Shown in pieces: positions 43,720 to 54,773 of a DNA stretch of 64,000 nt (position 1 is its first letter; each line of letters begins with the position of its first letter). The translations under genes and the position numbers were made by a program. The DNA comes from Papiliotrema nemorosa. Its lineage: Eukaryota > Basidiomycota > Tremellomycetes > Tremellales > Rhynchogastremaceae. The stretch lies in contig JASKOT010000050.1 in assembly GCA_032158125.1 (NCBI GenBank), forward strand, positions 21,126-85,125. Direction: 5' to 3'. The notes under the pieces are model-generated. The model ran no database searches. It was not told where the DNA came from and saw only the letters and a program-made list of their open reading frames with translations.

Positions 43720-44988
43720 ATGCTGGTGTCACTGGGTGCTCTCTTAGCAGGCGTAGTCCCCGCCGCTCAAGCTGCACCTGCATGCCCGACGGATGTTCTC
43801 TCTTGTTCTAGCTCGAGCTCGGCCGACCAGCTTAACCCCTGTTGCGTTCCTTCCCCCGCTGGACTGTTCGTCTTCAAGCAGCGCTTCGAGCCGGACGTCG
43901 AGGTGGAAGGTGGGAAATGGGGTATAGAAGGCTTGGAAGTTCTTCTGTAGGTTCATGAATCACTGATACAAGATGTCGAGTTGGAGCTGACACGAGAGAT
44001 GTGACGGGGCGCCCTCTGGAGAGACATATACTACCACAAAGACGCACGAGGAAATCGCATCTTATTGCCTGAGATCCAGTCTCCTGGGCGGGGAGAAAGG
44101 ATTTGAACAGGCAGAAAAAGCTTGGGCGCAGAGTGAAGTTGGAGAGGGTGTAGAGGAAGTTTGGGAGAGAGCGGTATGTCAAGGAACAACTGATACATGC
44201 CTAGGAATATCCGTGGGCTGATGGTCCCAGTGGAACAGTGCTGGAAGGCACATCTCGACCTTTGGCGATGAATGTGACGCCCTCAAGCAGCGTGAACAGA
44301 ATGTCAGCGGTTCTTCACACAGTATGGTCCCAAGCTAAGAGGCAGGTCCCGGCGTTCTTTTACGCCTTGAACAAGCTTCATGATGACTTGCCCACACATC
44401 GTCTCTTGGCAGAGCAAGACGTAGGTCCATGTCTTAAATGCAAACACTGACATGCAGATTACTCCCGCAGACGATACCTCCTATTCCCTCTCCAACATAC
44501 AGGAAGCGCTTGCCTTGACGGGCTATCACCCTACAGTAAGGCAAGTATCGAGAGTGTTTGCTCACATTGATAGGTCATGTGTGATAACTTGACCCTTACC
44601 GAGGTGCACTGGCCGTTTGTCGTGCAAGGCAAATTCCAGTCTGCCAAGTTTGAGCCAACGACTGTGGACCGCTCGTCCAATTGTCCAGCAGACGGAATCA
44701 TGTGAGTCGAGCCCATTGATGCAGTACCACTGGACTGACTCCAGCTACCCGCCATCACAATCCCTTCCTACCCCTTCATCAGTCACATGGGACCCGTTGC
44801 TCCGACCTACCCCCCGCCCCATCACCCTCTCACATGACGAGTCGAGAATGTACTACACGGCTGGAAGCGATGAAGATGGAGGTAGGGAGAATCCGAAAAA
44901 GTTGGGATTGTTCAAAGCGGGCGACGAGGAGAGGGAAGAGAGAAAGAGCGGACGGGCAGAGAAGAGGTTTCTACGAGACGAATTGTGA
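43720..44988 (+). CDS. RNase T2-fold secreted protein with apparently lost catalytic residues
   Basis: Seven exons (43720-43946, 43999-44173, 44231-44291, 44323-44420, 44458-44535, 44574-44701, 44745-44988) give 336 residues. A signal peptide (MLVSLGALLAGVVPAAQA) precedes CPTDVLSCSSSSSADQLNPC and CCVPSPAGLFVFKQRF, as in fungal RNase T2. ITPADDTSYSLSNIQEAL and the Cys pattern also match. The two catalytic boxes do not: WTIHGLWP aligns with WGIEGLEV, and the HEWxKHG box aligns with RAWNSAG, so the general acid/base His, Glu and Lys are all replaced. The C-terminus carries a charged extension (KSGRAEKRFLRDEL). Likely secreted or vacuolar; role unknown. Exon 3 ends at a 31-nt intron. Confidence 0.78.
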
Positions 44989-45039
44989 AGGATTGGACTA
45001 TATGCATCAAGGTACAAGCATGGATTTACAGGCGAGACT

Positions 45040-46232
45040 CTAGGCTGCTCTCTTCTTGCCGTCATCGGTACCCTCCCTGAAGGGGGGTAATCCCGCGTCG
45101 ACTCTGACAGCAGAGGACAGGGCGGACCAATCCAGCGCGCCTCCGCCGAGCTCTTGAACTTTGAGCAGGTTCTGTCTCGCCCTTTCGACAGTGGGGAGTG
45201 GAGTGGGATGACCTAGGTCTTCACCGAGAGACAGAATGTGCCCAGCATCTTGATATCAGTCCACAGGCTCTGCTGTATTCTGCTGAGATTGATACGCACC
45301 CTTGAGACCGGTCTTTACAGTGAATCCAGCATCACCGAATGCACTTTGAGAGATCTTGTTGCTGTAGTTGAGCAGCGCCGGAGCTGCAAATAGGTTTTCT
45401 GCGCCGTCAGCAATCGGATCAACTCACTGCCAGGATGAAGACCCACTGTGCAACTCGTGGAAAACGGAAAGGTCAAAGTCGATGGCGTCGGCCAAAGCGT
45501 ACACTTCAGAGTAAAGCTGGATAGCACCGAGCAAGACGCTGTTCCCGAGTAGCTTCAAGGCCGCACCTGAGGATCAGCACAATATCGCATGTTTTCTCCT
45601 TAGAGGGGTGGGAGGTAGAAAGGTGTAGAGCGCTCTCACCCTTTGCATTGTCATCCCCTACATCAATGACCTTCTTGCCGATGAACTCCAACAGCGGTCT
45701 GACCTTCTCTCGACCTTGAGGATCCCCAGAGGAGACGACGACCAGCTGTCGTGCTCTTGCAGCGGGAGGTTGACCAAAGACCGTAGTGGTCAAATAGACA
45801 CCTCCAGCCTTTTCGACCTTTTCCTTGATCTTCACTGTGATATCAGCTTCCTCGTCTTTCATTATTGGTCATCCACTTACAAGCAGTACCAGCTTTCAAG
45901 GTTGTTTGATCCGCAAAGACAATGTTCTCTGCATTGGCGGTCCCGGCCTTTCGGCCTTCTAGCGCAAGGACCAACTTGTCATAGACGTCTTCCGCCGCAT
46001 GGTCATCGACCAGACATGAGAAGATGACACTGCACTTGTCTACCAGCTCTCCGACTTCTTTGGCAGTCTGCACCTCTGGATGAGCCTCGGTAATAGGGGC
46101 GTACTTGTCTGGTGACCGATTCCAGATGATAGGTGGAGGGAGGCTGTTTTCTTTGGCATATTGAGCGAGATTCGGGAAGATGGCCGAGCCGAGTGATCCC
46201 AAGCCAATGTATCCGATAGAAAGAGCGCTCAT
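45040..46232 (-). CDS. 3-hydroxyisobutyrate dehydrogenase-like NAD(P)-binding oxidoreductase
   Basis: Five exons on the minus strand (46232-45881, 45834-45640, 45566-45447, 45398-45300, 45248-45040) give 324 residues. The Rossmann start is SIGYIGLGSLGSAIFPNLAQ, then WNRSPDK suggests NADP preference. The conserved lysine helix GAALKLLGNSVLLGAI carries the catalytic Lys, and a C-terminal helical domain ends at LDWSALSSAVR. The beta-hydroxyacid dehydrogenase family oxidises 3-hydroxyisobutyrate, tartronate semialdehyde and similar small acids; the substrate is not determinable here. ATG 46232 is preferred over an upstream in-frame ATG at 46337 because a TATA-like sequence (GTATTTATAC on the minus strand, about 46303-46312) lies between them. 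Confidence 0.88.
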
Positions 46233-46557
46233 AGTGAGGACACTGACTTGTAGAGGGTAACGTTGAGGGACTGTGTGTCTGGATCGAGTGGTGACCCGGT
46301 GTGGTGTATAAATACCCCTTTGATGGACCACCTCCACTCTCTGCGTATTCGTGTTTAGTCATGTCATCGAGGCTTGATAATGGAGTTTGACAACGGTTCC
46401 CACGTTGCATCCTTTCTGACTGATCATACGATTATACATCGTTGCATATTCCTCTCTATACACAACTTATACCACAGACCACCGCCTTGTTGATGGTGTC
46501 ACGATGAGGGTTTCGTCCCTCACTCCAGATTGTCCATGTCAATGACCCCCGGTTTCC
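46233..46557. promoter_or_regulatory. Spacer with promoter of the dehydrogenase gene and 3' region of CRZ1
   Basis: A TATA-like GTATTTATAC on the minus strand (about 46303-46312) sits ~75 bp before ATG 46232. The rest shows no gene. Both flanking genes are on the minus strand. Confidence 0.35.
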
Positions 46558-49500
46558 TCAAAACTGATCATAATCGTCCATCCCACTCCCTGTTCCCAAA
46601 TCATCCTCGGCCCCAGATCTGTCATCTGCACTCAGATAGCTTTGAAAGCTTGCTTCCCGCCGCAGTCTCCCACCGCCATCCCCAGAGAATGGCATGTTAT
46701 TCCCAACATTGACAGCTTGTTGTTGTTGCGCCAGATTGTGCTGAGCGGCACGATATGCCTTGTATTGAGATTCTGACATCGGAGTACCGTCAGGATTCGT
46801 CGGAAGGGGATGAGTAATGGCACATTCTTGTCCTTGTTCCGATTTGTCTATGTCATCAGTGCAGCCCACATAACTTCGACAGGCCACTCACGATGCCTGG
46901 TCAACGCATCCAGTCGCGCAAACTTCTTCCCACATCCTTCACATTCGAACGGCCGTAGACCTTCATGAAGCAACATGTGTCGTTTGCAGTCGTGTTGTCG
47001 AGCAAATCCAACCGTTGCTTTGGGACATCCGTCGTACAAACACTTGTAGGGCCTTTCATCGTTATGAGAACGTAGATGCCCTTTCAAGTTGAAATGACGA
47101 GTGAATGTGCTGCCACACCCGGGAACTGCAATTCAGCCAAGGCAGCTAGGTTTCATCAAAGTCGAAACTCACCTGGACACTTGAAGACTCCATCATTAGT
47201 CCGCCGGCTTGTACTGGCCACCTCGGTAGCGACACTCGTCACCTTCATCTTGGCGACCCGCTTCCTAGCAGTCTGCCCGGGTAGCTTGGGCACTTGCACT
47301 CCCTCGGGCATGTCCATCCTACCCGGAGAAGCATTTGAAAATGATGAGCCCTGTGAGGAGACTGACAAAGCGGGCGATGCTGAACGAGCCGATGATGCTG
47401 ATGATTGTCGAGAATGTGATCGACCTCTGGAAGGCGGTAGTAGGGTCCCATCATTTGCAGTGATCGAGTTTAAAAAGTCGGCACTAGAGGTCAGTGTCCC
47501 TCTCCGGAGCTGTGCATGCGACTCACGTGGTCCCTCCTGCACCGACCCCCCAACCCGTTCCTCCTGGACGACCTAGATCTTCGCTCTTTGCAGTACGTCG
47601 ATGTCCTGCAGCTGTACCCTTCACTCGTCCAGGATCTAGTGTGCCGAACGGTGAAGGTCGAGTGAACTCCACTCCGTATCCCGGTGTTCCCAGCCCGACC
47701 GCTGCATGATTCGTGCCCTCTGCGAATGACCTTCGTCGAGGTCCAATTCCTCCTTGATCGGGCATCAAAAAAGTCTGGGTCGGTCCCGCAGTGTGTGGCC
47801 AGGCAGTTTGTGGTAGCTCTGAGAACGTAGTCTGGTAGAATGGAGCAGAGTTCGTCCCGAGTTGAGTCGCACTTTGTGGTTGAATGCCGAGCTGCTGGTA
47901 AAATGCCATGGAAGTGGGCGAGATTTGACCACCCGTCGCATGCTTGATCGTTGTGGTGTTGAGCGGAGGGAGTCGGTTCTTCTGAGCTTGGAGTTGAGCA
48001 AATTGCTGAGACAACTTGAACTCGCTGAGGAGGTTTTGCGCTTCTTGACCAGGAAGCGCTCGGGGGTCGACGGTCGGTGCCATTGCATTGCTGCTCTGGG
48101 CCTGCATAAGAGTTGCCATTCGCCAATTATCGATCGCTGCGCGTAGATCATCCTCGCTCAACCCAGAAGGTATGCTGAACTGAGGTGCGAGGGGCATGAC
48201 AAGGTTGACACCGGGATTGACAAATCCTTGTCTGTTCAGGATATCTGATCCAGTGACCCCCGTCTGCGAGTCTGACTTCGCTCTAGGTCTTTGGCCTGGA
48301 TTGGGCTTCAACGACGACCAATCGAAAGATCCCGGCCAAGCTTGATCCGAGCCGTTTGTGAAAGATTGCTGATGCTGACTCGCCTGCGATTGAGCGAGCT
48401 GATCTAGTGCATCGTGTGAAGAATGTCGGGAAATGGTATGTCCTTGTGGGGGAGGCACGCTAAAGCCGGCATTTTGATTCTGCTGTCCCTGTTGAGCGTG
48501 ATTTTGTTGACCGTGAGTGACCCCCTTGAAGTCAAATACCCCGCGACCATCCTTGAGTCCACTGATCGGGGTGCTCGGCTGGATGTAGATCATCGGACCA
48601 TCGGCATTGGGCCCTATCGGGCTAATCCCTGCCATGCCTGTCAGCCCCTCCAGCGCGGGATTTGCGGGTGGGAAAAGGCCTCCTGATACTCCGCCAAGAC
48701 CTGTTCCCCCGTGCGATTGATGTGTCTGATGTATATTGTTCTGCTCTGTCGAGGTGACAATGGGAGGGAGCACTGGAGATGGGCTGTGTTGTTGATTTGG
48801 TATGATCAAAGCGGGAGGAGATTGTGGCTTATTGAAGAATGGTGAAGAGTGGTTGGGAGAGGGCGACCGGCGATTCTGAGCGTTGATGGGGTTCGGCATG
48901 GTGTTTGACGTGCTGGCTTGAGGGTAAGGGCTTGTCGAACGGGACGTAATGGTAGACTCGAATGCTTGGGTAAAGTTGGGGTCGGGCGCAAAGGGTGACG
49001 GTTGTGCAGCTGAGATATCAGGCTGGAACGGCGTGCTTTCGCGAGAGGGCTGAACAGATCCTGCTTGCGAATTGGTCAATCTGACATCAGTACGAATTGG
49101 GCTCTAAGCCAGTGTTCTTCTGTACTCACATGCGCTCCAGCTCTGCGAGCGGGTCCTCTATACCCAGGATACCGTCTCCATTCGCAGATGCGTCTGTCCA
49201 CATGATACTGTCAATCCCCGATCCGTTCTCTTGCCCCAGAAACTGCCGACTCCAGTCCCCCGCACTCTGCATTCCCGAGCTAAACGTTGCGGCGGTATAC
49301 GGCGACTGTTGATCGAGCATAAAGGCGTCGGTGGAGGGAGTGGTGCCGTTATCGGTCTGTGGAGTGCCAGCAGCGAGAAAGGGACTCTGTGCGGTGTTGT
49401 AAGCGCCTGGGTATTGGTCAAACTGCTGTTGTCCGTTCCATTGGCGGAAATCCTGCTGCGCGGTGGGAGGGGTGTAAGGATACTGTTGCCCTTGCGCTTG

Positions 49501-49950
49501 CGGTCGAAAATTCTGATAGAGCTGAGACGGCTGTTGTACATGTTGAGATTGCTGAGGCTGCTGCGGCCTCTGTTGCTGGGCCGTGCCAAACATGATATCT
49601 CCGATATTGTTTCGAGGTTGATTCGCTCCCGCTGCCGTCGAGATGAGCGTAGAGGACGATTCTGGGTCGAATGGAAGCGACTCTTTCCTGTTGACATCCG
49701 CATCACCCCGCAGAGCTCCGACCCTTGCGTGAACGCTGGAAGCTGAACCCTGTCGACGATGAGCGGAATGTATCGAGGCATTGCTATCTCTTCGATCGAA
49801 TGACCTTGGCTCTTCGACCACTTGTCGGCCGGATGCGAGTTGATTGTGATACCCATACTCCTGGAGATTGATGTCGAGGCTAGACTCGCCTGAGGACTGA
49901 CGCTGGGCTTGTTGATCATTGAAGAATTCTGTAAACGATGGCCCAGACAT
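46558..49950 (-). CDS. CRZ1: Calcineurin-responsive C2H2 zinc-finger transcription factor Crz1
   Basis: Five exons on the minus strand (49950-49130, 49080-47527, 47483-47173, 47125-46892, 46847-46558) give 1069 residues, close to the size of Cryptococcus Crz1 as I recall it. The N-terminal ~850 residues are Gln/Ser/Pro-rich with polyQ patches. Three fingers follow: CPVPGCGSTFTRHFNLKGH, CLYDGCPKATVGFARQHDC and CEGCGKKFARLDALTRHH. They lead into SEQGQECAITHPLPTNPDGT. In fungi calcineurin dephosphorylates Crz1, which then enters the nucleus and activates cell-wall, Ca2+ and heat-stress genes. I did not find a certain PxIxIT docking site. ATG 49950 (MSGPSFTEFF) is chosen over 49974. Confidence 0.92.
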
Positions 49951-51525
49951 GATGATCCGAGTGCTTGCGCGCAAGGAGCGCTGGGGTGAGCCTGGTCTCT
50001 TCGATGAGTTGGCTCTTCGGTGGGCGAGGCAGAGAAAGACCCACTCTTGTCGGGCCAGATGTGTTCAACCTCTATCGTTGGTTGGGGCAAATTGATATCC
50101 CTTCCTCCCCCGGACTCCCGGTGACCTACCAAGCTGTATGGGCTTGGAGTGGCCAGTCGAAAATGGACAACGATCCGGGCTGCACAGATGAAGCAAGACT
50201 CGACTACCCGATTCCTGTAATCCTGAGTCGATCAGAAGGTAATGAATGACGTTGGAGATAGGGTCGGACCGAGAGGTCGATCCGAAGCGGTGCAGCGGTT
50301 GCCCGATGGGAGATCCAGTCAAACGTCCTCCTTCTCGTTTCCAACGACTGCCTCGGAATGCAGCGGGTAAGGGGCTGATGGTGATTGCTGGTTGATGCAG
50401 AGCCGATCTGTAGCTCTGAGATGGATTGAATGTGGTCAAAAGAGAGAGGGGGGGAGCAACAATGGCCTGTATGTAGCCCCATTGGGTAACCCGATTAATG
50501 ACACCGCGGCGGGTGGCGAATGGATTCCAACTGAAACACTCTAACGTAACCTCCTGGCTAACGTGGCACATCCTTTGCACTCTTCATCCGCAGTATCGTG
50601 ATCCAAGCACCCGGACCGACATCGTAGGTCCTCATTAAGCACCAAGAACCTCGGTGAGGCTTCGACTGGATCATCGTCATAGGCTTTGGCGGACAATTCT
50701 GAGTAGACATCCCTGTGGTCAGTATCGCCCTCCTAAATCCCGAGAAGGGCCCGCATCTATGATGCGGGTATGCGCAGTGTAAACCCCCCCCCCACCCCCC
50801 CACCCCCCCCCCCTCTCCCTTCCTTCCGAGCATCTATTAGCTTCCGTCGCGCAGAGTACACGAGACCCAGCTCGTTGAGGAAAGGCATCGCCTTGTCTGT
50901 CGCGTCCTCCTCCTTATAGTCCTTGCTTGCATATTGTCACCCTTGCGTGATAGCGTCACCACACCTCTTCGCCTGGCTATTCCCCTATCTTATCGCCGTC
51001 GAGAGATTAATTGGCTTTCTGATCGAAGGAGAAAACCGTGATACCAGGGAGAATCAAGCGCCACGCCCCTAAGAGATAGCCCGAGTGGAGTCAGATATTT
51101 CCAACAATCGCGTCTACGATCACAATAGACATTTGGATGTCGGTGCATACCTGAAGGCCAGGGGATATATTTCCGACCCCGGCACTAGCTCCCTGGCCCC
51201 CTGACCCCTGTTGGTAAGAGTTCACACTGTCCGCCAGGAATGAAAGACGCTGCACGACAGCGCCGTTCTTTGCAATATTTCGTGCTCTGTGCGACGAGGC
51301 AAGCCGCTACGTATTGACAATAGCCACCACTAGAGGCTGAGAAGACTGAGACCGAGATCTGACCACCATCCGTAAACAGAGAACACAGCATTGGACATTA
51401 CAAGCAAGTTGGCAAGCGCAGAGGGAGAGGGCGTATTTGCAGCGAAAAGGGTTGAAGGGGTCGGGGCGGGGTTTTTACGATCTTGTTGATATTGCTTATG
51501 AAAAACTCTCCAACATGGAAATACG
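49951..51525. promoter_or_regulatory. Long upstream region of CRZ1
   Basis: This 1.6-kb stretch lies between the CRZ1 start and tRNA-His. It contains no supportable gene, several short frames on both strands that could be uORFs in a long CRZ1 leader, and a strand-asymmetric poly-C tract at 50784-50813. Long leaders are common for fungal regulators; that interpretation is inference. Confidence 0.4.
50784..50813. repeat. Poly-C/poly-G tract
   Basis: About thirty bases that are almost pure C on the plus strand, interrupted only by single A residues; the minus strand is therefore a G-tract array capable of forming a G-quadruplex. It lies ~840 bp upstream of CRZ1 on the strand that would be transcribed as G-rich RNA if the leader reaches this far. 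Confidence 0.75.
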
Positions 51526-51608
51526 ATCTCCATCGTATAGTGGTTATTACACTTCGTTGTGGCGCGGAGTGTTCCGAAGAAACGTGTGTTCGATTCACAC
51601 TGGGGATA
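51526..51608 (+). tRNA. tRNA-His(GTG): tRNA-His (anticodon GTG) with an 11-nt intron
   Basis: Acceptor ATCTCCA pairs with TGGGGAT and A is the discriminator. The D arm is GTATAGTGGTTATTAC. The anticodon stem CTTCG/CGAAG encloses TTGTGG, an 11-nt intron and a final loop C. The T arm is GTGTG-TTCGATT-CACAC. The base before the acceptor is G, matching the extra G-1 typical of mature tRNA-His. TTTT at 51614-51617 is the likely Pol III terminator. Confidence 0.93.
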
Positions 51609-51613
51609 TCATC

Positions 51614-51617
51614 TTTT
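51614..51617 (+). terminator. Pol III T-run terminator for tRNA-His
   Basis: Four consecutive T residues begin six bases after the tRNA 3' end, the usual RNA polymerase III stop signal. Confidence 0.6.
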
Positions 51618-51900
51618 GGCTCCGGAGCCAGGATCTGGTTTTTATGTCTCGACAGCGCCTGCTCAGCTGCCTCTGAAGACTCTCTCTGCACCTTCCCTCC
51701 GCCCCCTCCCTGTGGCTGGTCTGATCAGACACCTTTCGCTAGAGATCACTCTCAATCCTCGATCATAACGCTACCCAGAGCGGATTGTCGGGATTCTAGG
51801 TTTGAGACCGCTGCCACATTTGATCCCGAGCCTGACCGCCGTTCGCTCGTTCTTGTCTGAACCCTTGTTCATGCCGCTCCTTCGCAGTGACATCGCCTGT

Positions 51901-51912
51901 ATGCTCAACTGA
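51901..51912 (+). promoter_or_regulatory. Three-codon uORF just before the start at 51915
   Basis: ATG CTC AAC TGA ends two bases before the main ATG at 51915. If it lies in the transcript it would impose reinitiation or leaky scanning on the downstream protein. Confidence 0.3.
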
Positions 51913-51914
51913 GA

Positions 51915-54136
51915 ATGTCTGCCTCCTCTGCCACGACTCTCATATCTCCCACCGCAACTGTCGTTTCTGCTCGCAGCTCTCAGGTCAGTCATCATCCACC
52001 AGCTCAACGACGTCAGTCCTCCCACTCTAGCCACGCTGCACACGGCCATCATCAGAAACGTCGTGCCTCGCATCATCATGCGCATAGCAGTCACGGCATG
52101 CATAGAAGACCGAGCGAGGCAGCCGATCATGGGAGAAGAGCCATGGCTGCTGGTCTCGCGATGCAGGTCATGGATGTCGCAGGTCAAGATGCAAAGGGGA
52201 AAGGGGCATCGCGTGAAGTAAGTACTTCACGGACTGCAGCATACATTGCGGATATCTGCTAATCATCTAGCGGCCCTTGGCCAAATCGTCAAGATCAGAT
52301 ACGCATCTACCACGCTTATCCAGAACAACCTCTATCACCTCGGAAGCATCCCACTCCAGCGATAAGAAGCGCCCCAAACCCAAGGAGCGCAAACGAAGTG
52401 GGGAGAGCGTTGAGATCGTAGATGAGAATGGCAAAGAGGTCGATCCGGAAGAAGAGGGATGGGAGAGTGGAGACGACGAGTCGAAACCAGCATCTCGTCC
52501 GCGGTCCAAGGGGATTGAAAAAGCTCAAGTGCCATCTGCAGCCGACATGCGGAGGACTGTCAGCGATACGCAGGCAGAGGTACCTCCCAAAGCGGAAGAC
52601 GTAAAAGTCACCACAGATAGTGATCTTACCAGAGATCCGCACCACTCTGCCTTGACCCAGCGGACCACAGGTTTCGCTGGAACGATCCACACTCCTGCGC
52701 CCGACCCAGCCATGGAAGCGCAAGCCCTCAAGAATGTCTCGACCCCTCATTACAACGATCCGACACATGTTATGCCCAGTCATCAGATTCGGCATCAACA
52801 GAGCTCCCGTTCGATCCACCTGACACCTTCGAATGGGGACCTTCACGCGACTACCATGATTGATGGAGACAAGACGCCAAAACCAGGTTCCGTGGTACGG
52901 ACAGGATCAAGTCAGGGAAAGAAACGATCACAGGATCCGACCCATATGGGACCAGGGAGGACGCGATCAACGGAGGGAAGCGGTCTTCCCAGCCAGGAGG
53001 CGGTCAAGACTTCCCCTTCATTCCCGTTTCCCAATATGCAGGTTCGAGGCAGCCCAGAGTCTATACCGCAAGGACTTCAACAGCCTGCACCGCCCACCTC
53101 GACCGAGTCGATCGCGCCTCGCAATCGAGCCTCGGACCCACCACTCAAAGCGCCGGAGAAGAAGGAAGAACGAGCACGTCTCCCTTCCGGTGCAGAACCT
53201 CGGTTACGACATCGTTACTCCAACTCGTCTATCCGGTCCATACAGTCACTCCGGGCACCACCGCATCCTCTCAACTCGCCTTCCACGAGTAGGCGGTCCG
53301 CTGTACCTAATACTGCACCGTCTAGCGCTGGAAGTACCTTCAACTCGCCCTCGAAGACCGATCGACGTGCACCACCCCTTCATCAACCACCGATTGCCGC
53401 GCCTGTTGTCTACAAGGAAGTAGCGGTGGGAGAGGGCTGGGAATTACCAGAGGACGGAGAGGCTAGTCGCTTGCCCGGTCAGCAATCCAGTGCAACGGGC
53501 AACAAGGCAAAGATGGCGGGCCGCAAAGCATCATTCTCCTCGCAGCGGAGTCTGCAGGGTCTAATGGGATCATCCGGTGTCAAGGGCAAGACTCCAACTT
53601 CAAGCGCTATTGCACCGAATATGCAGCCCCCACAGCCGTCTCGACGTCGGACGGCGCTTGAAGTAGCGACCGCAGCGGCAAGGTTGCACACGACCAGCGA
53701 TCCTGTCGAATACCATCATTCACTGGGGTATCCGGCTACCTCTGCCGAAACGGCCCATCTCATCTCTCGCTTCCTGCCCACGAAAAAGGCAGCCACACTA
53801 CCCTGGGATCTGACCGCGGAGAATGTTGGGGAACAAGGCGGTGTAGGGCTGTCTCGTGGGGCTTACAGGGACGCCCACGAAAGCTTGATACGTATGATGA
53901 AGGAGACAGGGATATCTAGACAGCATAGCCATCGACCCAACGCAAGCCGATCCACGTCTTATCACGGCTTACTGGCACCTGTGGCCGCTCCGACAGAAGA
54001 GCAGCAAGTTGGGGTGACGAGAGGAAGGAATGGGACAATGTCTGTAGCCAAGGGAGGTTGGACTGGCAAGACGCCATTCGAGTTGAGCGTGGAAAGGTGT
54101 ATGGCCCAAAGGCCTCGCACTGCTGGTGGGACCTGA
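51915..54136 (+). CDS. Large disordered protein of unknown function, 722 aa
   Basis: Two exons (51915-52217 and 52271-54136) join SREV-region codons across a 53-nt intron in phase 0. The N-terminus is Ser/His-rich (HHPPAQRR, HHQKRRASHHHAHSSHG). Distinct blocks are RPLAKSSRSDTHLPRLSRTT with EEEGWESGDDES near residue 165, and a C-terminal block FLPTKKAATLPWDLTAENVG, SRGAYRDAHESLIRMM and KTPFELSVERCMAQRPRT. These ordered islands in a disordered chain suggest a scaffold or regulator. The first block, a basic Ser-rich patch next to a WES-acidic motif, is reminiscent of fungal nitrogen/TOR-related regulators, but I cannot assign a family. Confidence 0.7.
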
Positions 54137-54773
54137 TTGCTGTATACGTTCGACCAAGATGAAAGATGCATATTGCTGCTGGGATACGACTGGAGGACGC
54201 CACCACTGATCTGTAGCACGTGACTTGATACCCACAGATGCTGAATAAGCCAGTCGAGATGAAAAACGTGGCCTGGTGGCAAATCAAGGTTATCAATCGC
54301 CCAAAGTGGCAATTTTCACTCTCTCTTATGGTCATCGCCGCCATGCCCGAGGGGGGCCAGCAGCAGCATTCCATTCTTTCTGGCATTTCCATCCCATCTC
54401 CACCTCATCTCTACTTGGGCAAACTCACCCTTTGAGCCGCTGGCACATATACACCAACCTGGACACGGCTGTAGATACGGCCCCGATTGTCGTGGGGAGC
54501 TCAAGTCGACCCAGTGATAGAGTGCAGAAGCGGTCTCGAACTATCACTGTCATCCGCGGAGTTGACTGTTCGAGTCGACCCGCGAGGGCACACATCGGTC
54601 TAGAACTTGTGTTCCAAGGTGTTTCCGTAAATTTAGGCAATCAACTCGACCGACATTGAACGCGCTTGTTCTGGTATCACCCATCTTAGGTGTCTTTCCC
54701 TTTCATTATCGGTATCGTGAATATTGGTCAAACCGCATTCCATCCCACACTCCGTACACCCACCTAGTTCACC
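54137..54773. promoter_or_regulatory. Upstream region of the Yap1-type gene
   Basis: This 637-bp spacer shows no gene. The last ~60 bp before 54774 form a C/A-rich leader without an intervening ATG in good context. No Yap recognition element (TTACTAA or TGACTAA) was noticed. Confidence 0.35.

Noticed and set aside
45399..45427. A 29-nt intron in the dehydrogenase gene using the GTGAGT donor next to it.
   Set aside because: It puts the downstream codons in the wrong frame; the donor 19 bases upstream (GTGGGT, 48-nt intron) restores HKNLFAAPALLNY and is used instead.
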